From: Asterella californica
Lineage: Eukaryota; Streptophyta; Marchantiopsida; Marchantiales; Aytoniaceae
Direction: 5' to 3'
Length of the DNA stretch: 64,000 bases
Assembly: GCA_036924285.1 (NCBI GenBank)
Contig: JAYKYS010000001.1
Span: 26,101,501-26,165,500 of the forward strand
A model generated the notes under the pieces. It was given only the letters and a program-made list of their open reading frames with translations. It searched no databases and was not told where the DNA came from. Numbering within the stretch: the first letter of the stretch is position 1; each line of letters begins with the position of its first letter. The position numbers and the translations under genes were made by a program. Of this stretch, positions 26,532 through 39,122 are shown piece by piece.

Positions 26532-26993
26532 ATGCAAGCGGGAACGGGATCACCGGCAAGAGCGTCGAGCAGTAATAGCTTGGGACCAATTACATCGCAG
26601 GTTCAGGATGACTCTGTCTTCGGTCACCTGGCAGATGAACTCACGTTCGTCGGTGACCGGAAGGCCGAGACTGAGCAAGGCTCGTATCTGCTCTTCCTTC
26701 CGCGGCCGCTTCTTGGTTTAGGGAACATGAGTTTTATCTGCCCCTTGAGGTGGTTGTGAAGTCTTAGATGTTGTAGTTGAGAGTATGCTTGTCAGTTTTG
26801 AATTGTGCTCTCTGTATTGCAAGTTTAAGGATTCTCCCTGCATAGAAATTCAGGGGTAGATATTGACATGGATTTTCTCTTTGCAGCATTGATGGAAGAT
26901 CTTTTGGCGGCGCTTCGAAAGGAGGAGAAGTTGCTGGACGCTGATGCCTGGAAGTATGCTGCTCCTCGGTCCCGCCGGACGGATATTTCATAG
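26532..26993 (+). CDS. Small conserved-looking protein, two exons, 96 residues
   Basis: Exon 1 (26,532-26,715) starts at ATG and ends CTTCTTG|GTTTAG in phase 1; exon 2 (26,887-26,993) follows TTTGCAG| in phase 1 and ends at TAG. The product is a Ser/Thr-rich N-terminus, a short hydrophobic S-Y-L-L-F-L-P-R-P stretch and a C-terminal amphipathic helix with L-M-E-D-L-L and K-E-E-K-L-L-D. The intron is 171 bp. Function unknown. It begins a few hundred bases from the likely 5' end of the minus-strand coiled-coil gene, so the two may share a divergent promoter. The donor is weak, so the splice model is tentative. Confidence 0.5.
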
Positions 26994-27088
26994 AGAAGGC
27001 GTAAGAACAATATATAGAGTAGAAACAGTTCGGGTTATTTAGGTTCGCGGTATAGTGCACAGCAGTTTGTGTTGCATTAGTGACAAAA

Positions 27089-29667
27089 ATGACGAAAGAT
27101 AAGTGGGTGCCTTTCGCCGAACGCCCAGAGTGGGACGACATAAAGCCTGTATCACAAGACGATGGCCCTAATCCAGTTGTACCGATCTCATACTCAAATC
27201 AGTTCAGAGAGGTTATGGATTACTTTCGCGCCATACTTGCAAAAGATGAGCGCAGTCTTCGTGCTCTTGAGCTCACTTCGGAAGTAATTGGCCTGAACTC
27301 AGCAAACTACACAGTATGTTTTTCCTTACTCTTTTCTGAAATCCGCGAGCGGATGGTTCTCAGCGAATCGATGACGAGTGGATGCGTCATCCTTTCTGAT
27401 TCTCGTTTTTGGATCCAAACGGTCATTTGAGGTTTACAATCTTTAAATACTGCAACTGACCATTCCGTCAACGACCACGGGCAGTGTAGGATCATGTCCA
27501 TGCTGCATTGTACCACCACGGCAATGCCGTTATTATAGGGAGTGTGCAGCCTACAGACTTTTGTGTACATTTGGTTTGCTCATGATGGATCTGCTTGATA
27601 TTCAACGCTCTTTTATTTGTTTGGTAACAAAAGTTTCATCACCTTAACAGTGGTGTCACCAACGCCACATAATCGATGCCGATGCGGTGCCTGTTTATCC
27701 GATTACCCTTTTCTTGATAAAAATTCAAAATTTCTCCTTCTTCCACTTTCTCAGCCCGACTGGTTTACAATCCCTTTTCTTTGCAGGTTTGGCATTTCAG
27801 GAGGCTAGTATTGGAAACGCTAGATTTGGATCTAGAAGAGGAGTTGGCGTTCATGGAAGAGATTGCTGATATGAACTATAAGAACTATCAGTTCTGGTGA
27901 GTGGTGGTATTTTGTCAACATGTGGGTGATGACAGCCGAGCCTTATGTTTTGTCTGGCTAAGGCAGCACAGTTTCTCGAATTTAAGAACTTGTTTGCGTT
28001 TGTAGGCAGCATCGGAGATGGGTTGCTCAGAAACGGGGTCCAGTCGCAGTACCAGATGAAATGAACTACACAGAATTGGTTCTGAACGATGACTCGAAAA
28101 ATTATCATGCGTGGTCTCATCGCCAGGTCTGTCCTGGTTCTTCGTTTTGGATTCTTTTTGGTTGTCTATATACGTTCTATTCTTTGGTTCCAAACCATAA
28201 ATGTGTTTCTATGGGAAATCGCTGTGTACTAACTGAAGCACATCAGTACAGTTATTCCGCGTGGAGTCACGGGGGCGTCCATTGTTGCCAGCCTAGTGTA
28301 GGGACTTTGTCCAAGTGTTTGGATTATAGAACCGGTTTTCTATTATCTTATCATGGTGACTTTGGTCCGAACCAAACTGTACGCATTTGTAAGTTCCACA
28401 ATTTGTCTAACAGACTTTTTCTCTTCAAATGGCAGTGGGTTCTGCTGACGTTGGGAGGCTGGGAAGGGGAGCTGGATTATTGCTCTCGGTTACTTTCTCA
28501 GGACATATACAACAACTCTGCATGGAATCAGGTGACTTTTTCATCAGTCCTTTCTAACTTCTATCTCTTGTCTGAAAGTGCAGCCCACTTCCTTGCACAT
28601 GCTGCCGGTGTGTGATGATGTTTTTGATGTTCAGAGACGTCCTTTTCTGCACGCTACGTTTCTGTGGATGTGTGAACTCATTCCGTTTCCGTCTCTAGTC
28701 TGTTAGTCTTCTGCATCGATGCGATTCTTCGATACGGGATTGGTTTCCGCCTCTAAGAATCTCTTTGCTTTTTCGAAGTGGTTTAGACATCTCTTGATCC
28801 ATTTGTACTGTTTTTCTTCATTTTAGTATACTCCGATTAGTCTTGTTGTTAGCTTGCAGAGTCTTACCCTGAAGTGTTGCATTTGTGGAGCTTCCAGTAT
28901 CTTTGAGTTTGAGTTCCATAGTCTCGATGGATGGATCCTCGTCTGGATGTAAACCTTACTTAGAGCTGATCTTATCTCAGACTTCTACTTTCAGGTCTGG
29001 GCTAGACACTAGAGGAGCATAGACGTCACTTTGACCTCTCTCCTTTGTCAGAACTGTAATGTTCTATAACACAGTAAAACCTGGGTACCTAGCCATCATA
29101 TGTTGCTGTCTAAGGGAGTCCTCTCTGTAGACGTGGTGTAGTGTGATAAGAGTCATTTTTCAGACGGTAAAAGCTAGTAGGATGTATCCCCTCCGAACCG
29201 ACGATCAAGCTCTTTATGGCTGTTTTTTGCTGCAGAGGTATTTTGTGATCACGACAGATCCCTCTCTTGGTGGGGTAAAATCTATGCTGGAACCAGAAGT
29301 TAGCTACACGTTACTGGCAATCCATCAAGCTCCATCTAATGAAAGCTCCTGGAGATACCTCGGAGGTCTGTTCAAGGATGACAAAGCTTCCTTTGTCACG
29401 CGTTCGGATGTTATCACGGTTTGTCTTGAGCAGCTTGCTGATGGGCAGAGCTGTGTTCATGCACTGAATCTGCTTCTAGATTTGGTAAGCATTGGTTACG
29501 AACCGTCGGAGACTGATTGCTTGACTATCAGCAGAGTTCTTGGTACTTGGTCATCTCTAACGGAGCTTGCAGGTCTTCTCTGCTCGCGATTAGAGGATTT
29601 GGATCCCATCAGATCTAGGTACTGGGCATGGCGGCGAACCATGCTGCCGATTCCCTCGGTCCCCTAG
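27089..29667 (+). CDS. FTA: Protein farnesyltransferase/geranylgeranyltransferase type I subunit alpha
   Basis: Five exons in matching phase: 27,089-27,313; 27,787-27,896; 28,006-28,126; 28,436-28,531; 29,236-29,667, giving about 327 residues, the usual plant FTA length. The alpha subunit pairs with FTB or GGB to prenylate CaaX cysteines in the cytosol. PFTA-type repeats are visible: NYTVWHFRR across the exon 1/2 junction, NYQFWQHRRW across exon 2/3, [10 protein letters not shown] across exon 3/4 and NNSAWNQRYF across exon 4/5. The C-terminus carries the [20 protein letters not shown] segment typical of the family. All four introns have GT..AG borders (ACA|GTATGT, CTG|GTGAGT, CAG|GTCTGT, CAG|GTGACT). 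I start at ATG 27,089, where the conserved [10 protein letters not shown] region follows within nine residues. The last exon contains an internal TTG|GTAAGC that I left unspliced because the frame aligns through it. Confidence 0.95.
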
Positions 29668-31174
29668 AGGCGATTCACTTGCTGGCATAGTCGTAGTGGA
29701 AGTTCTGAGTCAGTGGTGAGGTTGCAGAGTGTGCAGCTGTATTCTAAACTGCGTCCATATTGCATTTTTCAAAGGACTTCGGAAGTAGCAATACCTACAG
29801 GTATGACAGGGGAATTTGACACGCGATTTTGTAGTACGGCTTTTGAAGCGGCCTCCAACCAGATTTTGAATGGACCTTGGATACAGAACGAAATCACGAA
29901 AATACCAGGGCCATCTTCATTGTTGTATGGGGAAGGGCAGCATGAATCCATCCCCTTCCGCTCCCCACGGAGGCTACGCAGATGGGATGAGGCCGGTCAC
30001 AGATGACGATACATCCTAAACGCAGTGCTGCAGAAGTCTTAATACAGTTTCTGTCAGATTTGGAGCTGGTAAAACGCTATCTAAGGAGCTGATGGAAAGA
30101 ACTAACGAGATGCAACAGCTTCCGAGCCCGACGGAAGCTGACGAATTACATGATGATTGCCCGGTAAAGACATTGGTGGAATTCTTAATGGGCTTGTCCT
30201 TTTAAGTGCTTGTATGCTCCGTGTTTTATAAGCATAAGGTTAACAGTCGTGTTTGGAAACTAAGAGGATGAACACCAAGTAAAACAGTGTGGTAGCAGAT
30301 GCTTCCGTCTCGTATTGGCAAGGATTCTCAACAGTCTTAAGTGAAAGTCTTTGAACTACGACCGGTTCGCATGAAGGGTCTGAACACGTCACGGAACTTG
30401 ACGGTGAGTTGGCAGTGGACAAGTCAAAATGAAACATTCGTCCCTGCACTTGCCGCCGACCATGGTCATACAGTTCACGCTGTTCAAGAAGATCAAAGTC
30501 GGAGCGCGCTTATGAATAACGGATTATGTGTCTGCGGGTTTGCAGCGGGCAACCTTTCCACGTGAGCAGTGTACACTTCCAACGGAGCGGAACTACTTAC
30601 AGTATGAGAAAGATGCGAGGGACGTTGCAGAAATGCTAATCTATGTTATTGGGTTCCATAGTCAGCCGGGAGTTGGATAAAAAAGAACTAAGTTTTAGCA
30701 TATAAAGTACAGATTTGATGAAAACGTCACCGGTGTCAAGATGTACAAAAGTGAAGAGCGAGGTTAAAGGATGTGTCCGTGCAAGAAAATGCGCGATTAC
30801 TTATAAGTCCTCGTCAACAAAATGCGTAATCTACCGTTCCCACGCTGTTGCAAGTCCTTTAGCAGAGCCGTAATATGACTTAGGTGTCCCTTATTCACTA
30901 GTGCAGCAGAATACCGATATCCAGATGGGCATCTTTATGGATTGGAGAAAAGATACTTCAACTCTTGATGTCATAAGTCACCGAACAATTTTGAAGTACT
31001 GGAAGTACACCTAGTTGTTCTCTTGACCTCACCGTCCCCGAGTGCTGTACGCACTGGGTTTTGCGTATCCCGTGAAAAGATCGGCAGTGAAGATCGGCTA
31101 TGCATGGTATACACGCTGACTTTTGTGGGAACCACAACAGAATTGATCAGTATTCTGTAGATCTTGTTTCGTGG
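29668..31174 (+). other. Intergenic with one exon-like open frame
   Basis: Near 30,040-30,205 a plus-strand frame ending at TAA reads SKELMERTNEMQQLP and continues with acidic residues to VEFLMGLSF; a second overlapping frame contains AAEVLIQFLSDLELV. Both look protein-like but I could not splice them into a gene, so they may be a pseudogene piece. Nothing else is recognised. Confidence 0.25.
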
Positions 31175-31256
31175 GACGCTTTGGCCGAGTGGTTAAGGCG
31201 TGTGCCTGCTAAGTACATGGGGTCTCCCCGCGAGAGTTCGAATCTCTCAGGCGTCG
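31175..31256 (+). tRNA. tRNA-Ser (anticodon GCT)
   Basis: This is an 82-nt class II tRNA. The acceptor arm GACGCTT pairs with AGGCGTC (one G-T wobble), the D-arm has TGGCCGAGTGGTTAAGGC, the anticodon GCT is at 31,208-31,210, a variable arm TGGGGTCTCCCCGC follows, and the T-arm is GAGAGTTCGAATCTCTC. No intron is present and CCA is not encoded, as expected for a nuclear gene. A short T-rich stretch begins at 31,265 and may be the Pol III terminator. Confidence 0.97.
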
Positions 31257-31636
31257 TCCCGCACATTTTTGTTCTTTATTTTCCTGGCCCCTACGTTATC
31301 GTGATCTGGTTTGGGCTTTTCACAACAAGATCGTATCTCGGTATACACAGGCACACCCAGATTCACTACCTCGGGTTACATCTTTGCTTCGGAAGCGCGT
31401 AATCATTCGAGACCGGAGAGAATTACATCGTCGCTCCAAAACTTGCAGCTTTTCAGGTGTATTTTCGATATTAGAGTTGTCGACTATAATTGGATGATTT
31501 CTTAAACACAATCTCTTGTAAAGCCCTCTACTCCAAGTGTTTCCAACCTCCTATAAGACTAATAGACTCAGCCCGATCGAACCGGTCATATTATGGGCGG
31601 TTTTGACAGACGTATCTAGCCTGGCATAGGGGATCG

Positions 31637-34367
31637 ATGGCTGCGTCGATCGGGAGCAAGATTTTGGCTGCAGGAACGAAGATCGTGGCTGTGGGTAGAA
31701 ATTATGCTGCTCATGCGAAGGAGCTCGGAAATGCAGTTCCAAAGGTGCTGTTGATTACTAGTTCATTGGTCTTCGTAGTCACTCTGTTTTGGTTGATTTG
31801 CGTCGAGAAGATCCAGCTGATCGTCGACGGTGTATTTCGCGACCTATTCGTCTTACATGAAGAGAATTTAGTGACGGCGTCATGAAAGGCTCGTGAGCCA
31901 TTGCACACTTTGGATCAGTAGACTTTAGAACTGATTGACAGATATTCTGTGATAGCGTTTCTGAACATCTGTCCCAAAGTTACCACATGCTGTGATGTCA
32001 CAAGTCAAGGAATATTGAACAAAAGGAAGGAGAGAAGTAAGGAAGGCAATATGCTGACTGAGAGAATAAATGAATCTGTATCAGCTGTTCTCGATTCGGG
32101 TCTTCTGATTGTCCCCAACTTGAAGGCTTCGATCAGGATGCGAGCAGCACCTTCTTCCTGAGATTTTAATTGTCAGTTATGATTGAGATACCGGTTAGCT
32201 GATTCGCCGTAGAATTCCAGTGCTTAAGTTATTCCCCGAGACTTTTGCTTGCACTTGGCCTGTTATATCTAATTCGTTCTGATAGAATGATGTTGTAGCA
32301 CTTCACCATCATCCGCAAGGAGAAAATACACGAGATGTCTATCCTCAGAACTTCAAGTGTTGCTCGACGCGTTATTTATGTCTTTTACAGAGTCACTTTG
32401 CATATGTCCGTAGTTCGAGGCTGGGCCCTCGTATCCACCATGATGTTCGTCTGGCGTTGCTACGTGCAGGAGCCGATGATCTTTCTGAAACCAACCTCAT
32501 CGTATGTGTTCCAAGGTGGGGCTATTGAGATCCCTCCTCCCCTAAATTCTCTTCATCACGAAGTCGAACTAGGCGTTGTCATTGGGAAAAAAGGTCGGGA
32601 CATCTTCGAGGATGAAGCCATGGAGCACGTCTCAGGTCAGTGCATAAAGTGAGGCTATCTCGTGTTCGGGTGTATATGGTCAACGATTTGTGGCGATTTG
32701 TCTGTTTCGAGGAGAGAAGAAGTTGTGCTGACAGATATCAGGATCTCAGGATTGTTATTATGGCCCTTAAGCTTCTCCCTAAACGTAATCTGAAGGTTAT
32801 TGTCAAATGTAAACGATCTCGCAGGTTATGCCTTAGCGTTGGACATGACAGCCAGGGACATCCAGTCCGTTGCAAAGGTATGTCGTCTTGGGGTGGAGAA
32901 GGCATCCACGACTGACTCTGATACAGAGTGCGACTTTTCATCGTCTAAGTAATGGTGTAGAACGGCGTGGAGCTTTGTTTCAGCTTCATGGCGCAATGTT
33001 ACACCGTCAGTTTCAGTATCATATCAGGTGTTCACATCTCAGATGATTGCAGGCTAAGGGTCATCCGTGGACGGTTGCAAAAGGATATGATACATTCACA
33101 CCAATCAGCGACTTTGTAAAGAGCTCTTCCCCTGTCACCTACGGTTGCTTCCATTCTTTCATCTTCGTGGTTGCTCGCTGGCAGTTTCCTCACTTGTAGG
33201 GAAGCAGGATCAGTAGATGACTGAAACATGGAGTGCAGTCTCTATTATTGGGGCATTCACGGTATCGCCACCTCCTTTAGAGCCATGCTTCTGAACAGCA
33301 GCGAAGAAGCAGTTTCAGTGATTTACTGCTTCCATTTAAGCTAGTAGTCGAGTTTTGCAGTCTTTAGCCCTTTCTTGATCGAAACACTCAGAGTTTGAGG
33401 TTACTTCAATGAGAAACATCATTGACAGTTATGAGAAGCCTTTTGGCACACTGTGTGGAGCATTTGTTTGAAATTTCGGTTAGCTTCTCTCAGTATGTCT
33501 AATGTAACATGGTTTGTAACATATGTTTTTGATCTGGTTGTAAATTTTCCTTTTGCAGATATCAAAGGATGATGTGCCTTCCACTGATGATTTGGAGTTA
33601 TGGTGTGAGGTGAAGAATGAACACTGTAGCAACACAATCTATCCTGTTATTTTTGAATGTCATAGTCAAGCCTGCTTGACGTTCCCTGGGCTTAGAGTTT
33701 CTCAAAGCCTGGACCTATATTGATGTAGATGAGGAGGTGATGGTAACACTTGACGTTTGCTCAACAGGTGGATGGAGTTATGAAGCAAAAAGGCAGCACA
33801 AAAGATATGATCTTTAGCATTCCTTCGCTCATCAGTTACATAAGCAGAATTATGACCCTTAACGAAGGCGATGTAATTCTGACAGGTAACCTTTCCCCTC
33901 ACGTTTGCCTTGGTCTCAAGTCAGCTAGCGGCAGAAGTTGTTTACTTAGTCTTTAGTTCAGAAGCAAAACCTCTTCAGTACGGATACGTTGATCCCTCGG
34001 AAAGCCTATAAGGCGTTTTCTTGAGTGTCGTCGGGCCCGTTTGCCAGGAGTTCACGCTGGCTTTACTTTGTAGAATCTAATTTGTTAGTAATTGATAGTG
34101 ACGATATGGGGTTCTGTGGAGACACTGTGATAGTGTATGTGTGAGTTGTTTTCCTGAACTACATACATCTAACCGGAGCTTGCTGCTTCTGATCTGTAGA
34201 CACCTGATCTTAGCGTGGTGGTCCCAATATGTGCACCACGTCGTCGTATTGCAGGCACTCCTTCTGGTGTTGGCCCAGTCACTGCAGGTCAACACGTTAA
34301 GGCAGGTATCACTGGGCTTGTGGAGATGTCGTTCCCAGTGGAGACACGCGTAGACCGTACTCGGTAG
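31637..34367 (+). CDS. FAHD1-like acylpyruvase / oxaloacetate tautomerase-decarboxylase family protein
   Basis: Seven exons in matching phase: 31,637-31,744; 32,470-32,635; 32,825-32,877; 33,053-33,115; 33,559-33,609; 33,768-33,885; 34,255-34,367, giving 223 residues, the normal FAHD1 length. The fold is the fumarylacetoacetate hydrolase C-terminal domain, acting on acylpyruvates or oxaloacetate, usually in mitochondria. Visible motifs are [13 protein letters not shown] (exon 1), FLKPTSSY and the metal-binding [11 protein letters not shown] with E67 and E69 (exon 2), ALDMTARD with D98 (exon 3), [16 protein letters not shown] (exon 4), [10 protein letters not shown] and GDVILTG (exon 6), and TPSGVGPV (exon 7). 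Most borders are good; the exon 1 donor AAG|GTGCTG, the exon 4 donor TTT|GTAAAG and the exon 5 donor GAG|GTGAAG are weak but are dictated by the protein alignment. Confidence 0.92.
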
Positions 34368-35774
34368 CCTTCAAGTTTTACGATCCGATAGTTGAAATTA
34401 TCAGCCAAGCTTTTACCCTCTGAAGTGCAAATTAGTAAGCTTTGGGTCGTTACTTACTCGTGATATAAGACTTGTCAGGACTCAGAGGTAGTCCAGCAAC
34501 CTTGTGGCCTAAGGTGCACTGAATGCGGACTCGTTCAAGAAATCAGAACCCTGAAAATCAGGGGTGTCCACTCGTCTTGGAGATCTATTGAAGATACTTC
34601 GTCCTTCTCTTTCGTTGTTTTCTTCATAGTCTCACATGTGTTTTTGTGCAATACTCCACCAATACAACGGTTGAGAGGGTAGTAGACGCAGTAGGGTTAC
34701 AGTCACGAGTGTAATGTAATGTAGCTCTCTTGACAATATTGTAGAGGAAAAATCTCGCGGTCCTATTGCACAATGGCGGGAATTGGGAATTTGTTGATTG
34801 TACTCAGCAGGCATTAATTATCTGTTTAGTTCCGAAGCCTGGACATTATTATGTAACATCTGCGATCACGATTATGAATGAATCCTGAAGGAAGTATGTG
34901 ACTGACAGCACTAATCTACAGAGGCCTGGTGGGTGGCATCATCCGGTGGGTAGTGGCCACACTATGAGCTTGACATTTGGTAGATACAATGTTACAGGAC
35001 TGTACACGTCTTACAGTTTTAGTAACTTCTGCACTACACTGCACAGGGAACGTACCCATTCGTCAAGAGGTACTACAAGTTGAAGTTTGCACCGACGTAC
35101 TTTATGGAAAGAGCAAACTGTTCGAGATCGGCTCAAACTTTCTGGTAGGACAGACTTTAGGGTTTATAAATGTACAAATCTCAGATGAATCCTAAATGCA
35201 ACTTCATCGACCAGCCCCGCACTTCCATCTTGTAAGGACTCGCTAGCTACAGTTACCAGTTCAAAGCTTATCTACACATCAACCGTACATGTGTCATCAG
35301 CAAAGCATGAAGCTCTGGTAAGGCAGAACATCGTGTGTTCCGGCCACTTATGTTGCGTGGAACAAAACTTTCCGATTCTCAAGCTCTTCTTTTCCAGCTT
35401 TGTGAAACGTATAATGTGTTACTCTTGGTGGAGCTGCGGCTTCGCAGATGGGTAGGCTTGATATATGGTTGTCATGTTTGCTTGCCCGCGTAGAGACCTC
35501 TGTGAAACTTCGTCGAACTGGCTGGTTTAGATGATAACTTGGAAATCTGGACTTGCAGCACTTAGTTAGCAAGAACCAACGAGACGAGTTAGCAGAGAAT
35601 TCCTTTCTTCTCCGTTATAGAATTCTTGGAAACAGTTGTTATATTGTAGATCCAGTTGACCTCACTAATAAAGCGGTTGTAGATTCCGTCAATTCGCCAG
35701 GTCTGCAGGGGGTCCTGCATTAGCAACATATGAATGTTGTTAGGAGAGCAGGAATTGAGCTAGGATAATCTGCA
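34368..35774. other. Intergenic between converging genes, nothing recognised
   Basis: It should contain the 3' untranslated ends of the FAHD1-like gene (+) and of the GT49 gene (-). I find no exon or repeat in it. Confidence 0.45.
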
Positions 35775-38700
35775 TCATCCACCCCTACTCCAGCGAGAGT
35801 ACACTTTTAAGAGTTCCCTCACCTGGACTTTTCGTTTCTCCGAAAGTGAAGGAGGATGCGGAAGTTCCACCACAAAGCCCTCTGGGATTACCCAGAAGGA
35901 GAAGCCCTCGACTGACAGTAAGTAGGTGTGCGATATCTTGTTCTTCCCGTGACCTCTGAAATACCCCCACCCAACATTGCACGCGGTCCTGGTCGTCAAC
36001 AAGGTCTGGTCTAGATCTGTCTAACGTTCGAACGCAGAGCACAGCAGAGGAGCTGAAGGTGCAAGATGAGATCTAACCCACATGGTCGTGTTCTAACAAC
36101 GATAGGTGAGTGGGAACAACCCTGATTATAAGAATGCTAGATAATGTCTGCAAGTGGTCATCTTGCTCGTAGGTTATTTAGCTGATACCTGAAACGAGCG
36201 TCGAACTTGGGAAGATGATTCACAGAAGCAATGTAGAATGGCTCGTAACCCTCCCTGTTTGAGGAGGACCCCGAAATACGTCAGGTATTACACTTCAGAG
36301 TTTGCAACAGCACATCTACGGATGTTACAGAAGTGTCTTCACTTCGTTTTACGTGTGACATGTAGCAGCTACACTTAAGACTTGCTACAAGACACGAAGG
36401 GAATCAGGACGTCGAGACAGTAACTTTTGTAGGTCAAGGCTAAGGTAAAAAATTCATACTTGTACCAGACTTGATACGGCCAGGTGACCGCGGGATCAGT
36501 GAACTTGTAATACTCTGTTGGTTGATGAGAATCCGGGCAGAAATCACACCGGAAGCAGGCAACAATGCCGTTCCACCAGGCCTCTCTTAGCTCTTCCTTC
36601 GTATGAGGCAGTATATGGACGCTGTGCTGGTACTGAATCGATTTATCCTCACTTAGTTCAAACGCTGGCACCACCAGTAATTGCTTCCACTCCTCTGCCT
36701 TTCTCAGAAGGTCCATGAACTTCTCCTCATGCTGTGTTAGATGCTCATGCAACCTGAACGTTCACAGTTTCCCATTCCCATACCGCACAAAGAAAAGTCA
36801 AATACAGCTTTGCCATGCGCGTTTGGAGAAGTGTGGGGGTTAGGAACAAAATCTCAAAGGACTGAAAAGCTATGTACAGATATAGATAAAAATGTAATTC
36901 TCAGTACAACGGACTGAGTAGCTTGAAAATAGCGTTCTGAATATGTCCTGAGACCGTGGGAAACAACAAACGGACCCTGGATTTGGGACAAAGTCTGCAT
37001 CGATCATGAATACCAGTTGTGTGGTAACCATGCCTAACGCCAAATTGCGCATACTGTTAACCTGCAGGTCGAAAGATGGACACAATGAGAAGGCACCAAT
37101 CTGTTGCGAGCTCTGTAGGAAGAGTGTATAGATATAGTCGCAGACTTAGCTTCCAGTTAAGCTTTCAAGAAAACAGCAGCTTAATATATTCTGATATGGA
37201 CCAGTTAATCGTGAATATCTTACCGGGTATAAAGCTTGCAGTGCTTGAGCATCACTTTTGAAACCCTCTTCACGAACAATTTGTATGTGCAGCCTGCATC
37301 GGCCTTCAGCCTCGACTCGAGAGTGCAGATCCCCCAGTGCAGAGTAAGTTGATGTAACTTCCGACTGAATTCTGACGAGAACCACGAGAACCATTGGACC
37401 ACTCCATCTGAATGCCGTCATTTCCACTGCGGGAAACCTGTCCATCGTAGTCTGGCCTAACCGTGAAACACGAGGATCAACGTAGTAAGAGAAACAGAAG
37501 CTTAGAACCTAGAGAGTTTGTTTGCTCATCCAGATCAACTCAAAGGTCCATATTTACAAACTTTGGTTGGTAGGTGGATTTTAAGCATTATTTGCATCAA
37601 TATATCGCACTGGTGCGGAGCGAAAGAAGCTTATTCAAGTCACAGGTCTAGGTAAGTTGGAATCCTCTGTAGAATTCTCTTCAAGCAAACCTTATCGGGC
37701 TACCTGGAGGCAAATTTCAAGCAGTGTGCTAATGAGGATGCGATTAAAAACTAAGTTTAATCAAACTGAATTGGTGGGTGTCAGTGCTACTGGTCATGGT
37801 TCTTACGTGTGTGGCGATAGTGATTTCTCGTGAGTTCACTGGAAGTTGGCTCAGAATGGGAGCTGCACCATCTTCTCCTGTTAATATCTTCATCTGAGGA
37901 CGTGGGTAATGATGGATGTGCTCATAGTACCAGACCTGTCGATCATATCGAAGATCATGACTATTGAGCTTGCAGCAGACGAAGTAATTATGTCCGAATA
38001 TACACAAAGTGTGCTAAGCCTTCGTCGTACAGCAGCAGCAGCCACTCCTTCTTAGTATCAGACATTGTAGTCATGTAGAGAAAGATATTATCTTTCTACG
38101 ACAATGAATTCATGAGATAAATCTTCAGACCGGCTTACCGATGGGATGTGTTGATGGGGGAGCTGACGCTCTCCCTGACACTCTTTGATGTTGGAAGAAG
38201 CGCGAGACTTATGCAGGAAATATACAATGAGAGCTTGAGCGGTGACAACACCCAAGAACATAACAACCTTGTAGTTTAGAGTATACACAGCTCCTTCCTG
38301 GATTTTCACCCACCGGCCTCTCAGTTGTTCAACTCCCCGATTACAAATCTCGCCAGCTCGTCTCTTCAGTTGCAATTTCCCAAAGCTTTCCCCTTGAGGA
38401 GGGCAAAAACTGGAGACCATAAAAGAGCATGTGCAAAGAAACGTTACACACGACTGGAAACAGTAACTTCGAAACAGATTCTTGTATCGTAACGTTTGTA
38501 TCCTCATCCTATCGCAGTCTGCTGATTCAGAAGTGGCCCTTGAGCCGAAAGGGTTTATGTAGCTTTGGACAGCAAACGAACATCTCTCAACAGAAAATCT
38601 CAGATGCGCAGAGGATGACAGGTGATGTGGTCTTGCCTATCCAATGTAGGACTGGGCCGATGGGGATGAAGTTGCATGAACATACCTGCTGGTAACGCTT

Positions 38701-39122
38701 GACGCTATCCTTCGCTTCAGATTCTCCACCATTTCACTTCGCCATTCAATTGCTCTAGTCACCAATAACAACAACAGGCTAAACACCTGCTTCAACCTTT
38801 CCATCATGTCCCCTCGCCGGTGGTAGGCTTTACTCGCTAGCGATGACAAGAAGCTACTTGCCTCCTGAAAGCACACGAGTAAGATGCTTGACCACGACCA
38901 GAAACAGCTGCATATCATTTGATAGTATCGGAAACCGATCATCTTGAATCTCTCGAATCCTGTTGAATACACGAGCTCTCTTTTTGTTTCTTGAGCTGGA
39001 CAAGCACTAGCCACGACGGATCTACTCATCTGACAAGGTCTCATCAATTCCCGCTGAAACCGGACTATCTTATCTCTTGAAAATCCTCTCCATAAATCTG
39101 CAGCGGCCGTAAAGGGTGCCAT
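35775..39122 (-). CDS. LARGE-like glycosyltransferase family 49 protein, type II membrane
   Basis: Eight minus-strand exons join in phase: 39,122-38,686; 38,409-38,139; about 37,968-37,807; 37,451-37,224; 37,061-36,976; 36,753-36,466; 36,254-36,189; 35,955-35,775, giving about 572 residues. GT49 enzymes are Golgi glucuronyl-/glycosyltransferases. Evidence: YPVNSMRNLAL followed by VFMIDADFVPNPGLH, with DxD near 387-389; the Cys/Asp-rich region and the DPAVTWPYQVWEGYEPFYIA segment; FDARFRGHGKNKISHTYLL; and IPEGFVVELPHP. A probable membrane anchor (VVMFLGVVTAQALIVYFL) lies near residues 194-211, which is late for a type II enzyme; the 190-residue N-terminal part in exon 1 is basic and unrecognised. 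The donor after exon 5 is the unusual GG|GTCCGT, chosen because it restores the NPGLH motif. The 5' border of exon 3 is uncertain. Confidence 0.85.
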
